NCBI GenBank assembly: GCA_016870455.1
Contig: VGBN01000012.1
Location: 1 to 37,296, forward strand
Length of the DNA stretch: 37,296 bases
DNA from: Actinomycetota bacterium
Lineage (GTDB): Bacteria > Actinomycetota > Actinomycetes > Nanopelagicales > Nanopelagicaceae
Reading direction: 5' to 3'
Shown: piece by piece, positions 1 through 10,100 of the stretch
Position numbering within the stretch: position 1 is the first letter of the stretch
Layout of the letters: the number at the start of each line of letters is the position of its first letter
The notes under the pieces: generated by a model
Seen by the model: only the letters and a program-made list of their open reading frames with translations
Told to the model about the DNA's origin: nothing
Database searches by the model: none
Position numbers and translations under genes: made by a program

Positions 1-1143
1 GTTGAGATAAGTAAAGCGGTAAATGAAAATGATTTGGCAGTATCTGCTGTTTTATCTGGAAATCGTAATTTTGAGGGAAGAATCTCACCTGATGTAAAGA
101 TGAACTACCTAGCTTCACCGCCTTTAGTGGTTGCATATGCATTGACTGGGTCGATGAACCATGATTTTGAAAAGGATCCAATTGGCACTGGCAGTGATGG
201 AAATCCAGTCTTTTTGAAGGATATTTGGCCAAGTACTGAAGAGATTGAATCAGTTATTTCTTCATCAATCTCATCAGATATGTTCACTAAAGATTACTCC
301 TCGGTGTTTGAGGGAGATAAGAGGTGGAAGTCCTTGGAGACTCCAACTGGCAACACCTTTGAATGGGATTTGAACTCAACCTATGTTAGAAAACCTCCCT
401 ACTTTGATGGCATGCCAAGAAATCCTCAACCTGTTACCAATATAACTGGAGCCAGAGTATTGGCGATGTTAGGTGACTCAGTAACTACAGATCACATTTC
501 ACCTGCTGGGAATATAAAAGTTGACTCACCAGCTGGAAAGTATCTAGCCGAACATGGCATTGATAAATTAGATTTTAACTCCTATGGCTCTCGGCGTGGC
601 AATCATGAGGTAATGATCAGAGGAACATTTGCAAATATTCGTTTGAAAAATTTATTGCTTAATGGAGTTGAGGGTGGTTTTACAAAGAATTTCTTGGCAA
701 ATGGTGAGCAAACAACAATATATGAGGCATCTGCTGCATATATTAAAGCCCGAATTCCATTAGTTATCTTGGCCGGCAAGGAGTATGGCTCTGGTTCATC
801 CAGAGACTGGGCTGCAAAAGGAACTGCATTACTAGGTGTGAGAGCAGTTATTGCAGAGTCCTTTGAAAGAATTCATAGATCAAATCTAATTGGTATGGGC
901 GTTCTGCCACTTCAATTTTTGGATGGACAAAGCGCGGCATCTCTTGGTTTGACTGGTAGTGAAACTTTTTCCATTACTGGCGTGGACAAGTTAAATGAGG
1001 GAGTTACTCCACAAGAGGTTGAGGTAGCGGCAGGGGATAAGAAATTTAAGGCCAAGCTTCGAATTGATACACCAGGTGAGGCAGATTACTACCGTCACGG
1101 TGGGATTATGCAGTATGTATTGCGCTCATTACTAGCCAAATAA
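1..1143 (+). CDS. acnA: Aconitate hydratase, C-terminal part (5' end outside window)
   Basis: Open from base 1 ([28 protein letters not shown]...). Aconitase motifs [36 protein letters not shown] and [23 protein letters not shown]. Confidence 0.96.
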   Translation, partial: VEISKAVNENDLAVSAVLSGNRNFEGRISPDVKMNYLASPPLVVAYALTGSMNHDFEKDPIGTGSDGNPVFLKDIWPSTEEIESVISSSISSDMFTKDYSSVFEGDKRWKSLETPTGNTFEWDLNSTYVRKPPYFDGMPRNPQPVTNITGARVLAMLGDSVTTDHISPAGNIKVDSPAGKYLAEHGIDKLDFNSYGSRRGNHEVMIRGTFANIRLKNLLLNGVEGGFTKNFLANGEQTTIYEASAAYIKARIPLVILAGKEYGSGSSRDWAAKGTALLGVRAVIAESFERIHRSNLIGMGVLPLQFLDGQSAASLGLTGSETFSITGVDKLNEGVTPQEVEVAAGDKKFKAKLRIDTPGEADYYRHGGIMQYVLRSLLAK

Positions 1144-1173
1144 ATCGCATTAACTTAAATTTGCCCTTAAACT

Positions 1174-3114
1174 ATGAAGATGCTTAATCAGATCAAGTCA
1201 CCTGCTGATCTTAAAAAGTTAAATCATTCTGAGTTGCCGGCATTGGCTAGTGAGATTAGAGCGTATTTAATTGAGCAAGTATCTAAATCTGGTGGTCATT
1301 TAGGACCGAATTTAGGTGTTGTTGAGTTAACCATTGCTATTCATCGAATTTTTGATTCACCTAAGGATGTTGTGGTTTTTGATACTGGACATCAAAGTTA
1401 TGTACACAAGTTGTTGACTGGCAGAGTGGCGGGTTTTGAGAAATTACGCCAACGAGGTGGCCTGGCAGGATACCCAAATCGCAGCGAGAGTGAACATGAT
1501 GTGGTGGAAAATTCACATGCCTCCACCGCACTTTCTTGGAGTGATGGTATTGCTAAAGGCTTTAATCTAACGGGCCAAAAAGATCGAGTGGTTGTTTGCG
1601 TAGTCGGAGATGGTGCTTTAACCGGTGGAATGAGTTGGGAGGCGCTAAACAATATCTCAACTAGTAAGAATGAAAGATTAGTAATAATTGTGAATGACAA
1701 TGAAAGATCTTATTCGCCAACTATTGGTGGTTTAGCTACCTATCTTTCAACCCTTAGAGCAACAAGTGGATATGAAAAGTTTTTAGAGTGGGGTAAAGGA
1801 GTGCTAGAGAAAACTCCGGTGGTGGGCCATCCAATTTATGAAACCTTGCATGGAGTTAAAAAAGGAATTAAAGATATCGTTGCACCGCAAGGAATGTTTG
1901 AAGATTTAGGTCTTAAGTATGTAGGTCCAATAGATGGTCACGATTTATTGGCGATGGAGAAGAGTTTAAAAATTGCTAAAGAGTATGGGCAGCCAGTATT
2001 GGTACATGTAATTACCCAAAAGGGTAGAGGACATGCGCCGGCGCTAAATGATGAGGCAGAAAAATTCCACGCAGTTGGAGTTGTAGATGCTGAGACTGGT
2101 CAGCCATTAAGCAAAAGTGGCACAAGCTGGACCAGTGTGTTCTCAGATGAGTTGGTAAAGATTGGTGCCCAGCGAAGTGATGTAGTTGCGATTACAGCGG
2201 CGATGATGGGACCAACTGGTTTAGATAAATTTGAAAAGGCATATCCTGAGCGCACATTTGATGTTGGCATTGCCGAACAACATGCAACTACTGCCGCTGC
2301 TGGTATGGCATTTGCTGGATTACACCCTGTGGTTGCTGTTTACTCAACCTTTTTAAATCGTGCCTTTGATCAATTATTACTAGATGTGGCACTTCATAAA
2401 GCAGGAGTGACCTTTGTGCTAGATCGAGCAGGTGTTACCGGCGATGATGGGCCATCCCATAATGGCATGTGGGATCTAGCATTAACTGGCATCGTGCCTA
2501 CTTTGCATGTGGCAGCCCCAAGAGATGGGCAGCGTTTGCGAGAGACATTACGTGAATCATTAGATATTGGTGATGCTCCTTCTTTGATTAGATTTCCAAA
2601 GGGAGCAATTAATCCAGATATTCCAGCCTTTGAACGTCGAGATGGCATCGATGTTTTGTATCGGGGAGAGAGTGCTGATGTTTTACTTATAAGTATTGGG
2701 GCTTTAGCCTCGATTGCCGTTGAGGCAGCAGCGCAGGCATACCGTGAAGGTGTTGGTGTGACAGTTATCGATCCAAGATGGGTCAAGCCATTACCTAAGG
2801 CACTTATAACTATGGCGCAGCGATATAAAAATGTGGTGGTGTTAGAGGATGGAATCAAACATGGTGGGATTGCAAGCACAGTCTCTGAGTTGTTTAGAGA
2901 GGAGCAGCTCAATACACCAGTGCATTCAATTGGGTTACCGTTAACATTTATTGAACATTCCAAACGAGCACAAATACTTGAAGATTTAGGAATTACCGTT
3001 CAAAACATTACCCGTTCTTTGGTTGCTTGGCATAGCAGTCAAATTACTGTAGATGTTAAGGAAGAGATGCAACGCCCTTTGGATGAAAGCGAACGCCGCA
3101 AACCGCTTCGCTAA
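1174..3114 (+). CDS. dxs: 1-deoxy-D-xylulose-5-phosphate synthase
   Basis: 646 aa. GHLGPNLGVVELTIAIH, FDTGHQSYVHKLLTGR, GDGALTGGMSWEALN, VGIAEQHATTAAAGMA and DRAGVTGDDGPSHNGMWD. Confidence 0.97.
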   Translation: MKMLNQIKSPADLKKLNHSELPALASEIRAYLIEQVSKSGGHLGPNLGVVELTIAIHRIFDSPKDVVVFDTGHQSYVHKLLTGRVAGFEKLRQRGGLAGYPNRSESEHDVVENSHASTALSWSDGIAKGFNLTGQKDRVVVCVVGDGALTGGMSWEALNNISTSKNERLVIIVNDNERSYSPTIGGLATYLSTLRATSGYEKFLEWGKGVLEKTPVVGHPIYETLHGVKKGIKDIVAPQGMFEDLGLKYVGPIDGHDLLAMEKSLKIAKEYGQPVLVHVITQKGRGHAPALNDEAEKFHAVGVVDAETGQPLSKSGTSWTSVFSDELVKIGAQRSDVVAITAAMMGPTGLDKFEKAYPERTFDVGIAEQHATTAAAGMAFAGLHPVVAVYSTFLNRAFDQLLLDVALHKAGVTFVLDRAGVTGDDGPSHNGMWDLALTGIVPTLHVAAPRDGQRLRETLRESLDIGDAPSLIRFPKGAINPDIPAFERRDGIDVLYRGESADVLLISIGALASIAVEAAAQAYREGVGVTVIDPRWVKPLPKALITMAQRYKNVVVLEDGIKHGGIASTVSELFREEQLNTPVHSIGLPLTFIEHSKRAQILEDLGITVQNITRSLVAWHSSQITVDVKEEMQRPLDESERRKPLR

Positions 3115-5158
3115 TACCTTCTCGATCTAGGTAAGGAAGAATTCCACCTAAGTGCATTGGCCAGCCAGAGCCGAGCAACATACAAATATCAATCTCCTGT
3201 GGGGTTGCAACCACACCTTCATCAAGCATCATCTTTGCCTCAGTTGCTAAAGCTTGCAAGGCACGTTTTCTAACCTGCTCTGCAGTTGAGGCAGAATTTC
3301 CCTGTTGCAAAGCGGTGAGTGCTGCTGGGTTAACGGTATTAACACCATTTGCATCCTTGATATAGAAAGTTTTTATCCCTTCCTTAACAAATTTTTGCAT
3401 GGTTGGTGAAACTTTGTAACGGGGACCAAGATTTTTGTTTAAAGTTTCTGAGACATGTAATGCCACCCCTGGCCCTACTAGCCCGAGAAGTTCAAGTGAT
3501 GACATGGGAAAGCCAAGTGGAGCCATGGCAGCATCGGCAACCTCATAAGGGGTGCCCTCATCAATTGCATCGGTGACCTCACCCATAAATCTAGTTAGGA
3601 GGCGATTTACCACAAAGGCTGGTGCATCTTTTACAATCACCATTGTTTTCTTCAACTCTTTACCAACATTGATAGCAGTTGCAGTGGTTGCATCATCAGT
3701 TTTTGATGTTCGAGCTACCTCCAAGAGTGGCATTACCGCCACTGGGTTAAAGAAGTGAAAACCAATAACTCGCTCTGGATTCTTTAATCCTTCACTCATG
3801 GCCTCAACTGAAAGTGATGAGGTATTTGTGGCAAGCAAACACTCAGGGGTAATGATTGCTTCCAACTCTTTGAATAGTTTTTGCTTCAGTGCTAATTCTT
3901 CAAAGATTGCCTCGATAATAAAATCACAATTTGCAAATACCTTTTTATCCACCGAACCGGAGATATTAGATAGCAAACGTGCAGCACCCTCAGTGCTTAG
4001 TCGCTTTTTATCAACTAACTTTTGAATCTCTGATTTAATCCAGGCTAAACCCTTGTCCACTCGCTCCTGATCGATATCAGTTATTACTACTGGAACCTTT
4101 AAATTCCTCAGCATCAGCAGGGCCAGTTGAGATGCCATTAGACCAGCCCCAACCACGCCCACCTTGGTAACTTTTCTAGCTAAAGCAGGTTTTGGAGCTC
4201 CTTCAACTTTCTTGCGTTTTTTCTGAATCAAATTAAAAGAATATAAAGAGGCACGTAATGAATCACTCATTACCAAATCAGCAAGTACTTTGGTTTCAGC
4301 GGCAAAACCATCTCGGACAGAGTTGCTTTGAGCTGCCTTAATAAGATCTAGCGCAGCTAATGGGGATGGTATTTGAGCCCCACTGTATTTTTTAGACACA
4401 GCTGCTTTACCGGTAGCAAGTGCTTTCTCAAAACCAGCGGTATCTTTACTAAAATCCTTACGTTCAACCTTGGTTTTGCCACTTAAAACATTTGCAGCAA
4501 ACTTAACTGATTTTTCCAAGAAATCAGCTGGTTCAAATACGGCATCAACGACGCCAAGCGATAGCGCATCTTTGGCTTTCATCATTGTGTTGTTGTTTAA
4601 GGCATTTACGATTATTACCTGAACTGCATTCTCAGCACCAACTAGCTTTGGCAATAATGTTGCACCACCCCAACCTGGCACAAGTCCTAAGAAGCATTCT
4701 GGTAGTGCGGTAAATGCGGTAGATGCCAAGGTGCGGTAGTGGCAATTAAGCCCAACCTCTAGACCACCACCTAGTGCTAAACCATTTATAAAAGCAAAGG
4801 TTGGTTTTTTACTCTCATGTAATTTAAGAAATATCTCATGGCCCAAATCGCCAATCCCAACAGCTTGTGACTTATCTTTTAAAAAACTCATGGCAGAAAG
4901 ATCTGCGCCGGCTGCAAATATAAATGGCTTTCCAGTTACTGCAATCGCAGCGGCGTCAGATTTTTGCGCCTCATCGATGGCATTTGAGAGAGCTGCCAGG
5001 GAGGCAGGTCCAAATGTATTTGGGCGATTATGATCTGCTCCATTATCTAAAGTGATTAAAGCTAAATTACCGCTATGGCCAAATGGAGAAAGTGAAACCA
5101 TTTGCACAATTGCATTTGTGATGACCTCATCAGGTGATCCTGCTAAAATCTCAGCCAT
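3056..5158 (-). CDS. fadB: 3-hydroxyacyl-CoA dehydrogenase / enoyl-CoA hydratase, FadB-type fusion
   Basis: 700 aa. N-terminal crotonase domain (FAAGADLSAM, INGLALGGGLEV), then VGVVGAGLMASQLALLM Rossmann fold and IGFHFFNPVAVMPLLEV HAD motif. Confidence 0.94.
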   Translation of the reverse strand: MAEILAGSPDEVITNAIVQMVSLSPFGHSGNLALITLDNGADHNRPNTFGPASLAALSNAIDEAQKSDAAAIAVTGKPFIFAAGADLSAMSFLKDKSQAVGIGDLGHEIFLKLHESKKPTFAFINGLALGGGLEVGLNCHYRTLASTAFTALPECFLGLVPGWGGATLLPKLVGAENAVQVIIVNALNNNTMMKAKDALSLGVVDAVFEPADFLEKSVKFAANVLSGKTKVERKDFSKDTAGFEKALATGKAAVSKKYSGAQIPSPLAALDLIKAAQSNSVRDGFAAETKVLADLVMSDSLRASLYSFNLIQKKRKKVEGAPKPALARKVTKVGVVGAGLMASQLALLMLRNLKVPVVITDIDQERVDKGLAWIKSEIQKLVDKKRLSTEGAARLLSNISGSVDKKVFANCDFIIEAIFEELALKQKLFKELEAIITPECLLATNTSSLSVEAMSEGLKNPERVIGFHFFNPVAVMPLLEVARTSKTDDATTATAINVGKELKKTMVIVKDAPAFVVNRLLTRFMGEVTDAIDEGTPYEVADAAMAPLGFPMSSLELLGLVGPGVALHVSETLNKNLGPRYKVSPTMQKFVKEGIKTFYIKDANGVNTVNPAALTALQQGNSASTAEQVRKRALQALATEAKMMLDEGVVATPQEIDICMLLGSGWPMHLGGILPYLDREGISEAVCGVRFHPKGVASLP

Positions 5159-6363
5159 TATTTACTTCCTTTGTAATTAGGATTTTCCCAGATAACTGTG
5201 CCACCCATACCTAGACCAATACACATAGTTGTGATTCCATATCGCACATCGGGATTATCCTTGAAGCCATTAGCTAGATTTAAAATTAACCGAACTCCAG
5301 ATGAGGCTAGCGGATGACCAACAGCGATTGCGCCACCATAGATATTTACCCGCTTGTCATCATCTGCAATTCCAAAATGATCTAAAAATGAAAGTACTTG
5401 AATTGCAAAAGCCTCATTGACCTCAAATAAACCGATGTCAGTAATATCCAAGCCTGCTTTTTTCAGCGCTTTGATTGTGCTGGGAACTGGTCCATATCCC
5501 ATAATCTCTGGCTCCACACCAGCAAATGCATATGCCACCATCTTGGCCTTAATGGAAAGGTTTAACTCTTTAGCTTTATCCTCTGAGGCCAATAATGCAG
5601 CGGTTGCACCATCATTTAAACCTGCAGCATTTCCTGCAGTCACCCGACCTGCTGGTCTAAATGGTGTTTTCAGCGCTGCCAAAGCCTCTAATGTGGTTTG
5701 CGGCCGAGGTGGCTCATCAACAGTTGCAACACCCCAACCAAGTTCAATATTTCTTGTTGCAACTGGAATCAAATCTGGTTGAATTTTATTTGCTGCATAT
5801 GCTGCTGCAGTTTTTTGTTGCGAAGCTAGCGCATACTTATCTGCCCGCTCTTTAGTTAGGTGAGGAAACTTGTCATGCAATCTCTCAGCAGTTGCGCCCA
5901 TTTGCAATGCATCGGTGTCCACAATCTTTTCTGCTAAGTAACGTGGATTTGGATCGAAGCCATCACCCATCGGATGATTTCCCATATGCTCCACACCACC
6001 AGCAATTGCTAAGTCATATGCACCCATATTTATGCCACCAGCGATAGCGGTTACCGCAGTTAGTGCGCCAGCACACCACCTATCAATTGAGTAGCCAGGA
6101 ACAGTTTTTGGAATACCAGCTAAAATTGAAACAGATCTACCGATATTCATTCCTTGATCACCAGTTTGAGTAGTTGCCGCAATTGCAACATCATCAATTT
6201 GATTAACTGGCAGATTTGGATTTCGCTCTAACAATCCGCGAATGCAGCGCACCATAATGTCATCAGCTCTAGTTTGAGCATATAAAGAACCCGCTTTACC
6301 AAAGGGCGTCCTTACTGCATCCACTAAGACCACATTGGTTTTGGATGTTGCGGTTTTACTCAT
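5158..6363 (-). CDS. fadA: Acetyl-CoA C-acyltransferase (thiolase)
   Basis: 401 aa. VDAVRTPFGKAG, RWCAGALTAVTAIAGGI, GGVEHMG, NEAFAIQVL, GGAIAVGHPLASSGVR and TMCIGLGMGG. Stop overlaps the fadB start by 1 nt. Confidence 0.95.
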   Translation of the reverse strand: MSKTATSKTNVVLVDAVRTPFGKAGSLYAQTRADDIMVRCIRGLLERNPNLPVNQIDDVAIAATTQTGDQGMNIGRSVSILAGIPKTVPGYSIDRWCAGALTAVTAIAGGINMGAYDLAIAGGVEHMGNHPMGDGFDPNPRYLAEKIVDTDALQMGATAERLHDKFPHLTKERADKYALASQQKTAAAYAANKIQPDLIPVATRNIELGWGVATVDEPPRPQTTLEALAALKTPFRPAGRVTAGNAAGLNDGATAALLASEDKAKELNLSIKAKMVAYAFAGVEPEIMGYGPVPSTIKALKKAGLDITDIGLFEVNEAFAIQVLSFLDHFGIADDDKRVNIYGGAIAVGHPLASSGVRLILNLANGFKDNPDVRYGITTMCIGLGMGGTVIWENPNYKGSK

Positions 6364-6449
6364 ACTTAACCCCTAGCTCACTGTTCATCGGTATGGCAGT
6401 AGGTTACTCGCCAGTAGTGAAAATGGATAGTGAGGCTTGAATCGGGGTG

Positions 6450-7739
6450 TTAGGAGTTATTTTCCTCAGCGCTTTGACTCTCAGATTCAACTGGCTCTGG
6501 AATTATCAATGGCTCACTTTCGCCCAACTTGGATGCTACTAATTTAGAGACTTGCTCTACCTGCCAACTCCTAGCCCCTAAATGTTGCAACTCAGCTACG
6601 ACAAAACTCTCATACTCACTATCGCTACTTGGCGGCTGCTGCCAACAAATCCGTTTTATAAACTCTGGGGTTATTAAATTCTCAGTTGGAATTTGTAGTT
6701 GGGTAGATAACTCCGCCAAGGCGGCCCGGACATGGGTTAGTCGGGCATACCCAATCGGATTTTTCTCTTTCCAAACTCGAAGTGGCGGTAGAGATTGTGA
6801 CTCAACCCGTAATTGCACCTGTTGCTCAATAGGCGTAGAAAGAGCAAGATTTAAAACCTTTAACCAACGATTAAATGGCGGGGACTCTAATCTGGTTCGC
6901 CAACCTATTACCTTTGCTACCTCCTCTAAGCTTTCAGGTCGCTTAATTGCCAACTCGATTATCGCCTCATCATTTAACACTCTGCCTGGAGCTAGATCTA
7001 ACTCCTGCGCCAATTGATCCCGGCTCAGCCAAAGCTGCTTAACAATTGTCATGGTTAATCGATCTCGCACCTTGTGCATTCCTGAGGTTTTCCGCCAGCG
7101 ATCTGGTTTTGGCATATCTGAAAACTTAAAATCTTGATAGTCCCTTAAAATTGACTCAAAATCTTGCACAGCCCATTTGAGTTTATTTTGTTCAATCAGC
7201 ATTTGCTCAACCTTGTCTCTAATCTCCAGCAGGATATCGACATCAAGGGCGGCGTAATTTATCCATTCCGGGCGAAGTGGTCTGATTGACCAATCAACTG
7301 CTGAATGCTCCTTTGCCAGTTGCAACTCCAACAAACTTTCAGCAAGTGCACCTAAACTAACCTTTGGGCAGCCAGCTATTCGTGCCCCTAACTCAGTATC
7401 AAAAAGTTTCTTGGGCATTAAACCAACCTCAATTAAACAGGGTAAATCTTGGGTGCTGGCATGAATCACCCACTCAATCTCTGAGAAGCTTTGATTAAAC
7501 TTTTGCCAAAGTTTTGATCCTTGCAACCCAATTGGGTCAATTAAATGCAGGCCACCATTTTTACGAAAAATTTGAATTAAATAAGCTTTTTGACTATAGC
7601 GATAACCAGAGGCACGTTCGGCATCAATGGCAATTGATCCATCACCTGCCAATAAATCCTTTATTACTTTTTCAAAACTGCTCTCATCTGCAGATATTTC
7701 AGGGGTGCCAGCACGTGGGGATAAGAGTGGAGTCAGCAT
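6450..7739 (-). CDS. rnd: Ribonuclease D (3'-5' exonuclease with HRDC-type C-terminus)
   Basis: 429 aa. IAIDAERASGYRYSQKAYLIQI, HASTQDLPCL, LFDTELGARIAGCPKVSLGAL, WSIRPLRPEWINYAALDVDILLEI. Confidence 0.92.
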   Translation of the reverse strand: MLTPLLSPRAGTPEISADESSFEKVIKDLLAGDGSIAIDAERASGYRYSQKAYLIQIFRKNGGLHLIDPIGLQGSKLWQKFNQSFSEIEWVIHASTQDLPCLIEVGLMPKKLFDTELGARIAGCPKVSLGALAESLLELQLAKEHSAVDWSIRPLRPEWINYAALDVDILLEIRDKVEQMLIEQNKLKWAVQDFESILRDYQDFKFSDMPKPDRWRKTSGMHKVRDRLTMTIVKQLWLSRDQLAQELDLAPGRVLNDEAIIELAIKRPESLEEVAKVIGWRTRLESPPFNRWLKVLNLALSTPIEQQVQLRVESQSLPPLRVWKEKNPIGYARLTHVRAALAELSTQLQIPTENLITPEFIKRICWQQPPSSDSEYESFVVAELQHLGARSWQVEQVSKLVASKLGESEPLIIPEPVESESQSAEENNS

Positions 7740-7752
7740 TACTTAGAGAATT

Positions 7753-8292
7753 CTAACTATTACGAGCAATTGGGCTAACTCCCTGCGGAATTGGCTCCAG
7801 TCCAGCGCTGATTGCCAGCAAATCCAGCCAGGCATTTACATGCTCTATCAAATTACTTTCATTACTTGGTGTCCATGAAGCGCGAACTTCAATCTCAGAA
7901 TCCTCATCTCGCTCCACCAATTCACCAAATGAGGCGCTAGCAACTCTTGTAACAGTGCCGCTTGGGTTAATAAATTCACAACCATGTTTTTTCAAAGATT
8001 CGATTAACCATGCCCAACCGATCTCAGGCAAAAGAGGATCTGAAGCCATTTCAAGATCTATTGCTGCTCGCGCAAATGTTACGCACCGCCATTGCCCACC
8101 CCAGCCCTCTTGGCCAGCTGGATCATGAAGTAAAACAAATCGTCCGGTGGCTGCATCCTCTAAAACATCAGCGGTCATTGCTAATGCAAAGGGTGCAAGT
8201 TTTTGCGGAGCAGGTACTGTTTCAAGCAAAATTTCACCTCTTGGCTTTAACGCCAAAATAGGTTGAATTAATTGATCAAAAGTTTTGCTCAC
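7753..8292 (-). CDS. DUF3000 domain-containing protein
   Basis: 179 aa. Sequence style and position next to rnd match the conserved actinobacterial DUF3000 family. Confidence 0.8.
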   Translation of the reverse strand: MSKTFDQLIQPILALKPRGEILLETVPAPQKLAPFALAMTADVLEDAATGRFVLLHDPAGQEGWGGQWRCVTFARAAIDLEMASDPLLPEIGWAWLIESLKKHGCEFINPSGTVTRVASASFGELVERDEDSEIEVRASWTPSNESNLIEHVNAWLDLLAISAGLEPIPQGVSPIARNS

Positions 8293-8384
8293 TACCTAAG
8301 GATAAATTGTTAAATGAGTAAGTATGTGTAGGCACGAGCAGACTCAGCGCAATTAGCAGTAATTCAACCCAGTAGGATCCACCG

Positions 8385-9224
8385 ATGGCCTCATTGCTAG
8401 CACTTCTATCCTCCATACTCTGGGGTGGAGCGGATTTTTTAGGTGGAAAATTATCAAAGCGCTATCAGGCAATAGCGGTCACCGCTGTTTCTCAGGCAAT
8501 TGGCCTATTAATTGGAATTTTGATTGTGTTGATTAGCTCCTCCTGGTTTAGGCCAACACTTTCCTGGGATAACTACTTTTTATCAGGCATATTTGCTGGA
8601 TTACTTGGATTTATCGGATTAGTTGCTTTTTACTCAGGATTAGCAACTGGACGAATGGGAGTTGTTGCACCAATAAGTGCACTGAGTGTGTTTATTCCGC
8701 TGACAATTGCATTTATCAATGGTGAAAAGCCAAATGATGGGCAACTAATGGGCATGGGTATTGCTTTAACCGGTGCTTTCTTTGCCAGTGGTCCAGAGAT
8801 CAAAGGTGGTTTTGCCCTTAAGCCAATTCTCTTTGCAGTTATTGCAGCTTTTGGATTTGGTGGAGCGGTCACATTTATTGCTAAAGGATCTGAGAGCAGT
8901 GCAATCATGACCATGACCACAATGCGTTTTGCCACCTTCATGGTAGCGCTTTTGTTGTTTGCGCGTTATCGAACCATTGGTGGCTTCACCAAGAAGGAGC
9001 TGCCAATTTTGATTGCAATTGGTGGTGCTGACTTTATTGCAAATTTACTGTTAGGTGTGGCAACAACTAAGGGGTTAGTCTCACTTGCAGTTGTTTTGGG
9101 TTCACTTTATCCAATAGTTACCGCATTGTTAGCATTTAAGTTACTGCATGAGCGTTTGCATAAAGTTCAATACCTAGGAATTGCATTTGCTATTGCCGGT
9201 GTAGCAGTTATTTCAATTAGTTAA
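8385..9224 (+). CDS. EamA/DMT-superfamily membrane transporter
   Basis: 279 aa, about 10 hydrophobic segments. MASLLALLSSILWGGADFLGGKLSKR and repeated EamA-type ends. Confidence 0.88.
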   Translation: MASLLALLSSILWGGADFLGGKLSKRYQAIAVTAVSQAIGLLIGILIVLISSSWFRPTLSWDNYFLSGIFAGLLGFIGLVAFYSGLATGRMGVVAPISALSVFIPLTIAFINGEKPNDGQLMGMGIALTGAFFASGPEIKGGFALKPILFAVIAAFGFGGAVTFIAKGSESSAIMTMTTMRFATFMVALLLFARYRTIGGFTKKELPILIAIGGADFIANLLLGVATTKGLVSLAVVLGSLYPIVTALLAFKLLHERLHKVQYLGIAFAIAGVAVISIS

Positions 9225-9740
9225 TTTTTTGTAATACCTAAACTGACAAGGTGAGATTTCCTCACTACTGATTAACTCAAAACCTTTTGTCAAATCTGAT
9301 ATAGAAATTTGATTTTCACCACTCTTTTCCTGGTTAACAGTTAAATACAGATTATCAATTAATCCCTGCCTCACCATTTCTAATAGAAGCTTTGGTCCAG
9401 CCTCGATAAGTAAATTTATCGGTGTAGTTTTAGTGGCTTCAAAGTTGTTTGCGATTTCACTTATGAATTCAGCAGGAGAGAGTGAGAATTGTTTAGCTAA
9501 TTGATTTTTTGGTTGCAATCTAACTTTTGAGTGGGTAAGAATATAAAGTGGAATTGGTGTGCGTTTGTAAGGCTCTCGTCGGGCGGTATTTCCACCGATT
9601 AAGATCAGATCACTCTTTTGGCGAAGTGCTTTAAATCGGCTTCGATCTGCCTCAGTTGAAAGGCCGATCGATGATCCGACCAGGGTAGTTGAGCCATCTT
9701 TGCCCACAATTAGGTTGGCGCAGGTGATCACTTCTCGCAT
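9213..9740 (-). CDS. RibD C-terminal / dihydrofolate-reductase-like pyrimidine reductase family protein
   Basis: 175 aa. MREVITCANLIVGKDGSTTLVGSSIGLSTEADRSRFKALRQKSDLILIGGNTARREPY and LIEAGPKLLLEMVRQGLIDNLYLTV. Confidence 0.85.
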   Translation of the reverse strand: MREVITCANLIVGKDGSTTLVGSSIGLSTEADRSRFKALRQKSDLILIGGNTARREPYKRTPIPLYILTHSKVRLQPKNQLAKQFSLSPAEFISEIANNFEATKTTPINLLIEAGPKLLLEMVRQGLIDNLYLTVNQEKSGENQISISDLTKGFELISSEEISPCQFRYYKKLTN

Positions 9741-9774
9741 AGTGCTTAAGGCTACCCACTGTCAGTGGTCAGCT

Positions 9775-9933
9775 CTAATCTTTAGCAATGATCATCGATT
9801 GTGAAAGTTGTGTAATGCGCGATATCGCCTGTGGCGATTGTGTTGTATCAGTGCTGCTGCAAATCTCACCAGCACCTGTTAAAAAAGCTGAGCTAAGTAA
9901 CACCCATGCGGCTGCAATAAATAATCTAGCCAA
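9775..9933 (-). CDS. Small putative membrane protein (about 52 aa)
   Basis: One clear hydrophobic segment (LARLFIAAAWVLLSSAFLTGAG) and polar tail. TTG start at 9933 is preceded by AAGGGGGGAA on the minus strand. The tracked ORF start (9975) lies further upstream. Confidence 0.4.
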   Translation of the reverse strand: MARLFIAAAWVLLSSAFLTGAGEICSSTDTTQSPQAISRITQLSQSMIIAKD

Positions 9934-10100
9934 GGTTGGCTTGGTTCCCCCCTTGCGATTTACCCCTGGCAGCAAAGGCCAAGGTGGCAGAAAGAAAACT
10001 GGGTAGATAGGCGCAAAATCTTATTAATTTTAGGTAATTCTCAGCCGAGCACGCTTGCGATGGGTTGAGTTTGCCCACTTTAAGCAGTTAGCCTTTCTTG

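Noticed and set aside
2394-2963. 189-aa minus-strand ORF within dxs, and similar long antisense ORFs (1398-1700, 25702-26367, 8630-8941)
   Set aside because: They lie antisense to confidently identified CDSs and have low-complexity Ser/Thr/Pro/Ala-rich translations typical of shadow frames.
9788-10006. 72-aa plus-strand ORF opposite the small membrane protein candidate
   Set aside because: Cys/Lys-rich translation without recognisable domain or plausible RBS; the opposite strand has a TM segment and SD-like sequence.
10007-10097. Possible c-di-AMP (ydaO-type) riboswitch before the NlpC/P60 gene
   Set aside because: Such riboswitches often precede actinobacterial NlpC/P60 and Rpf genes, but this leader is only about 90 nt and I see no consensus blocks or pseudo-symmetric fold.
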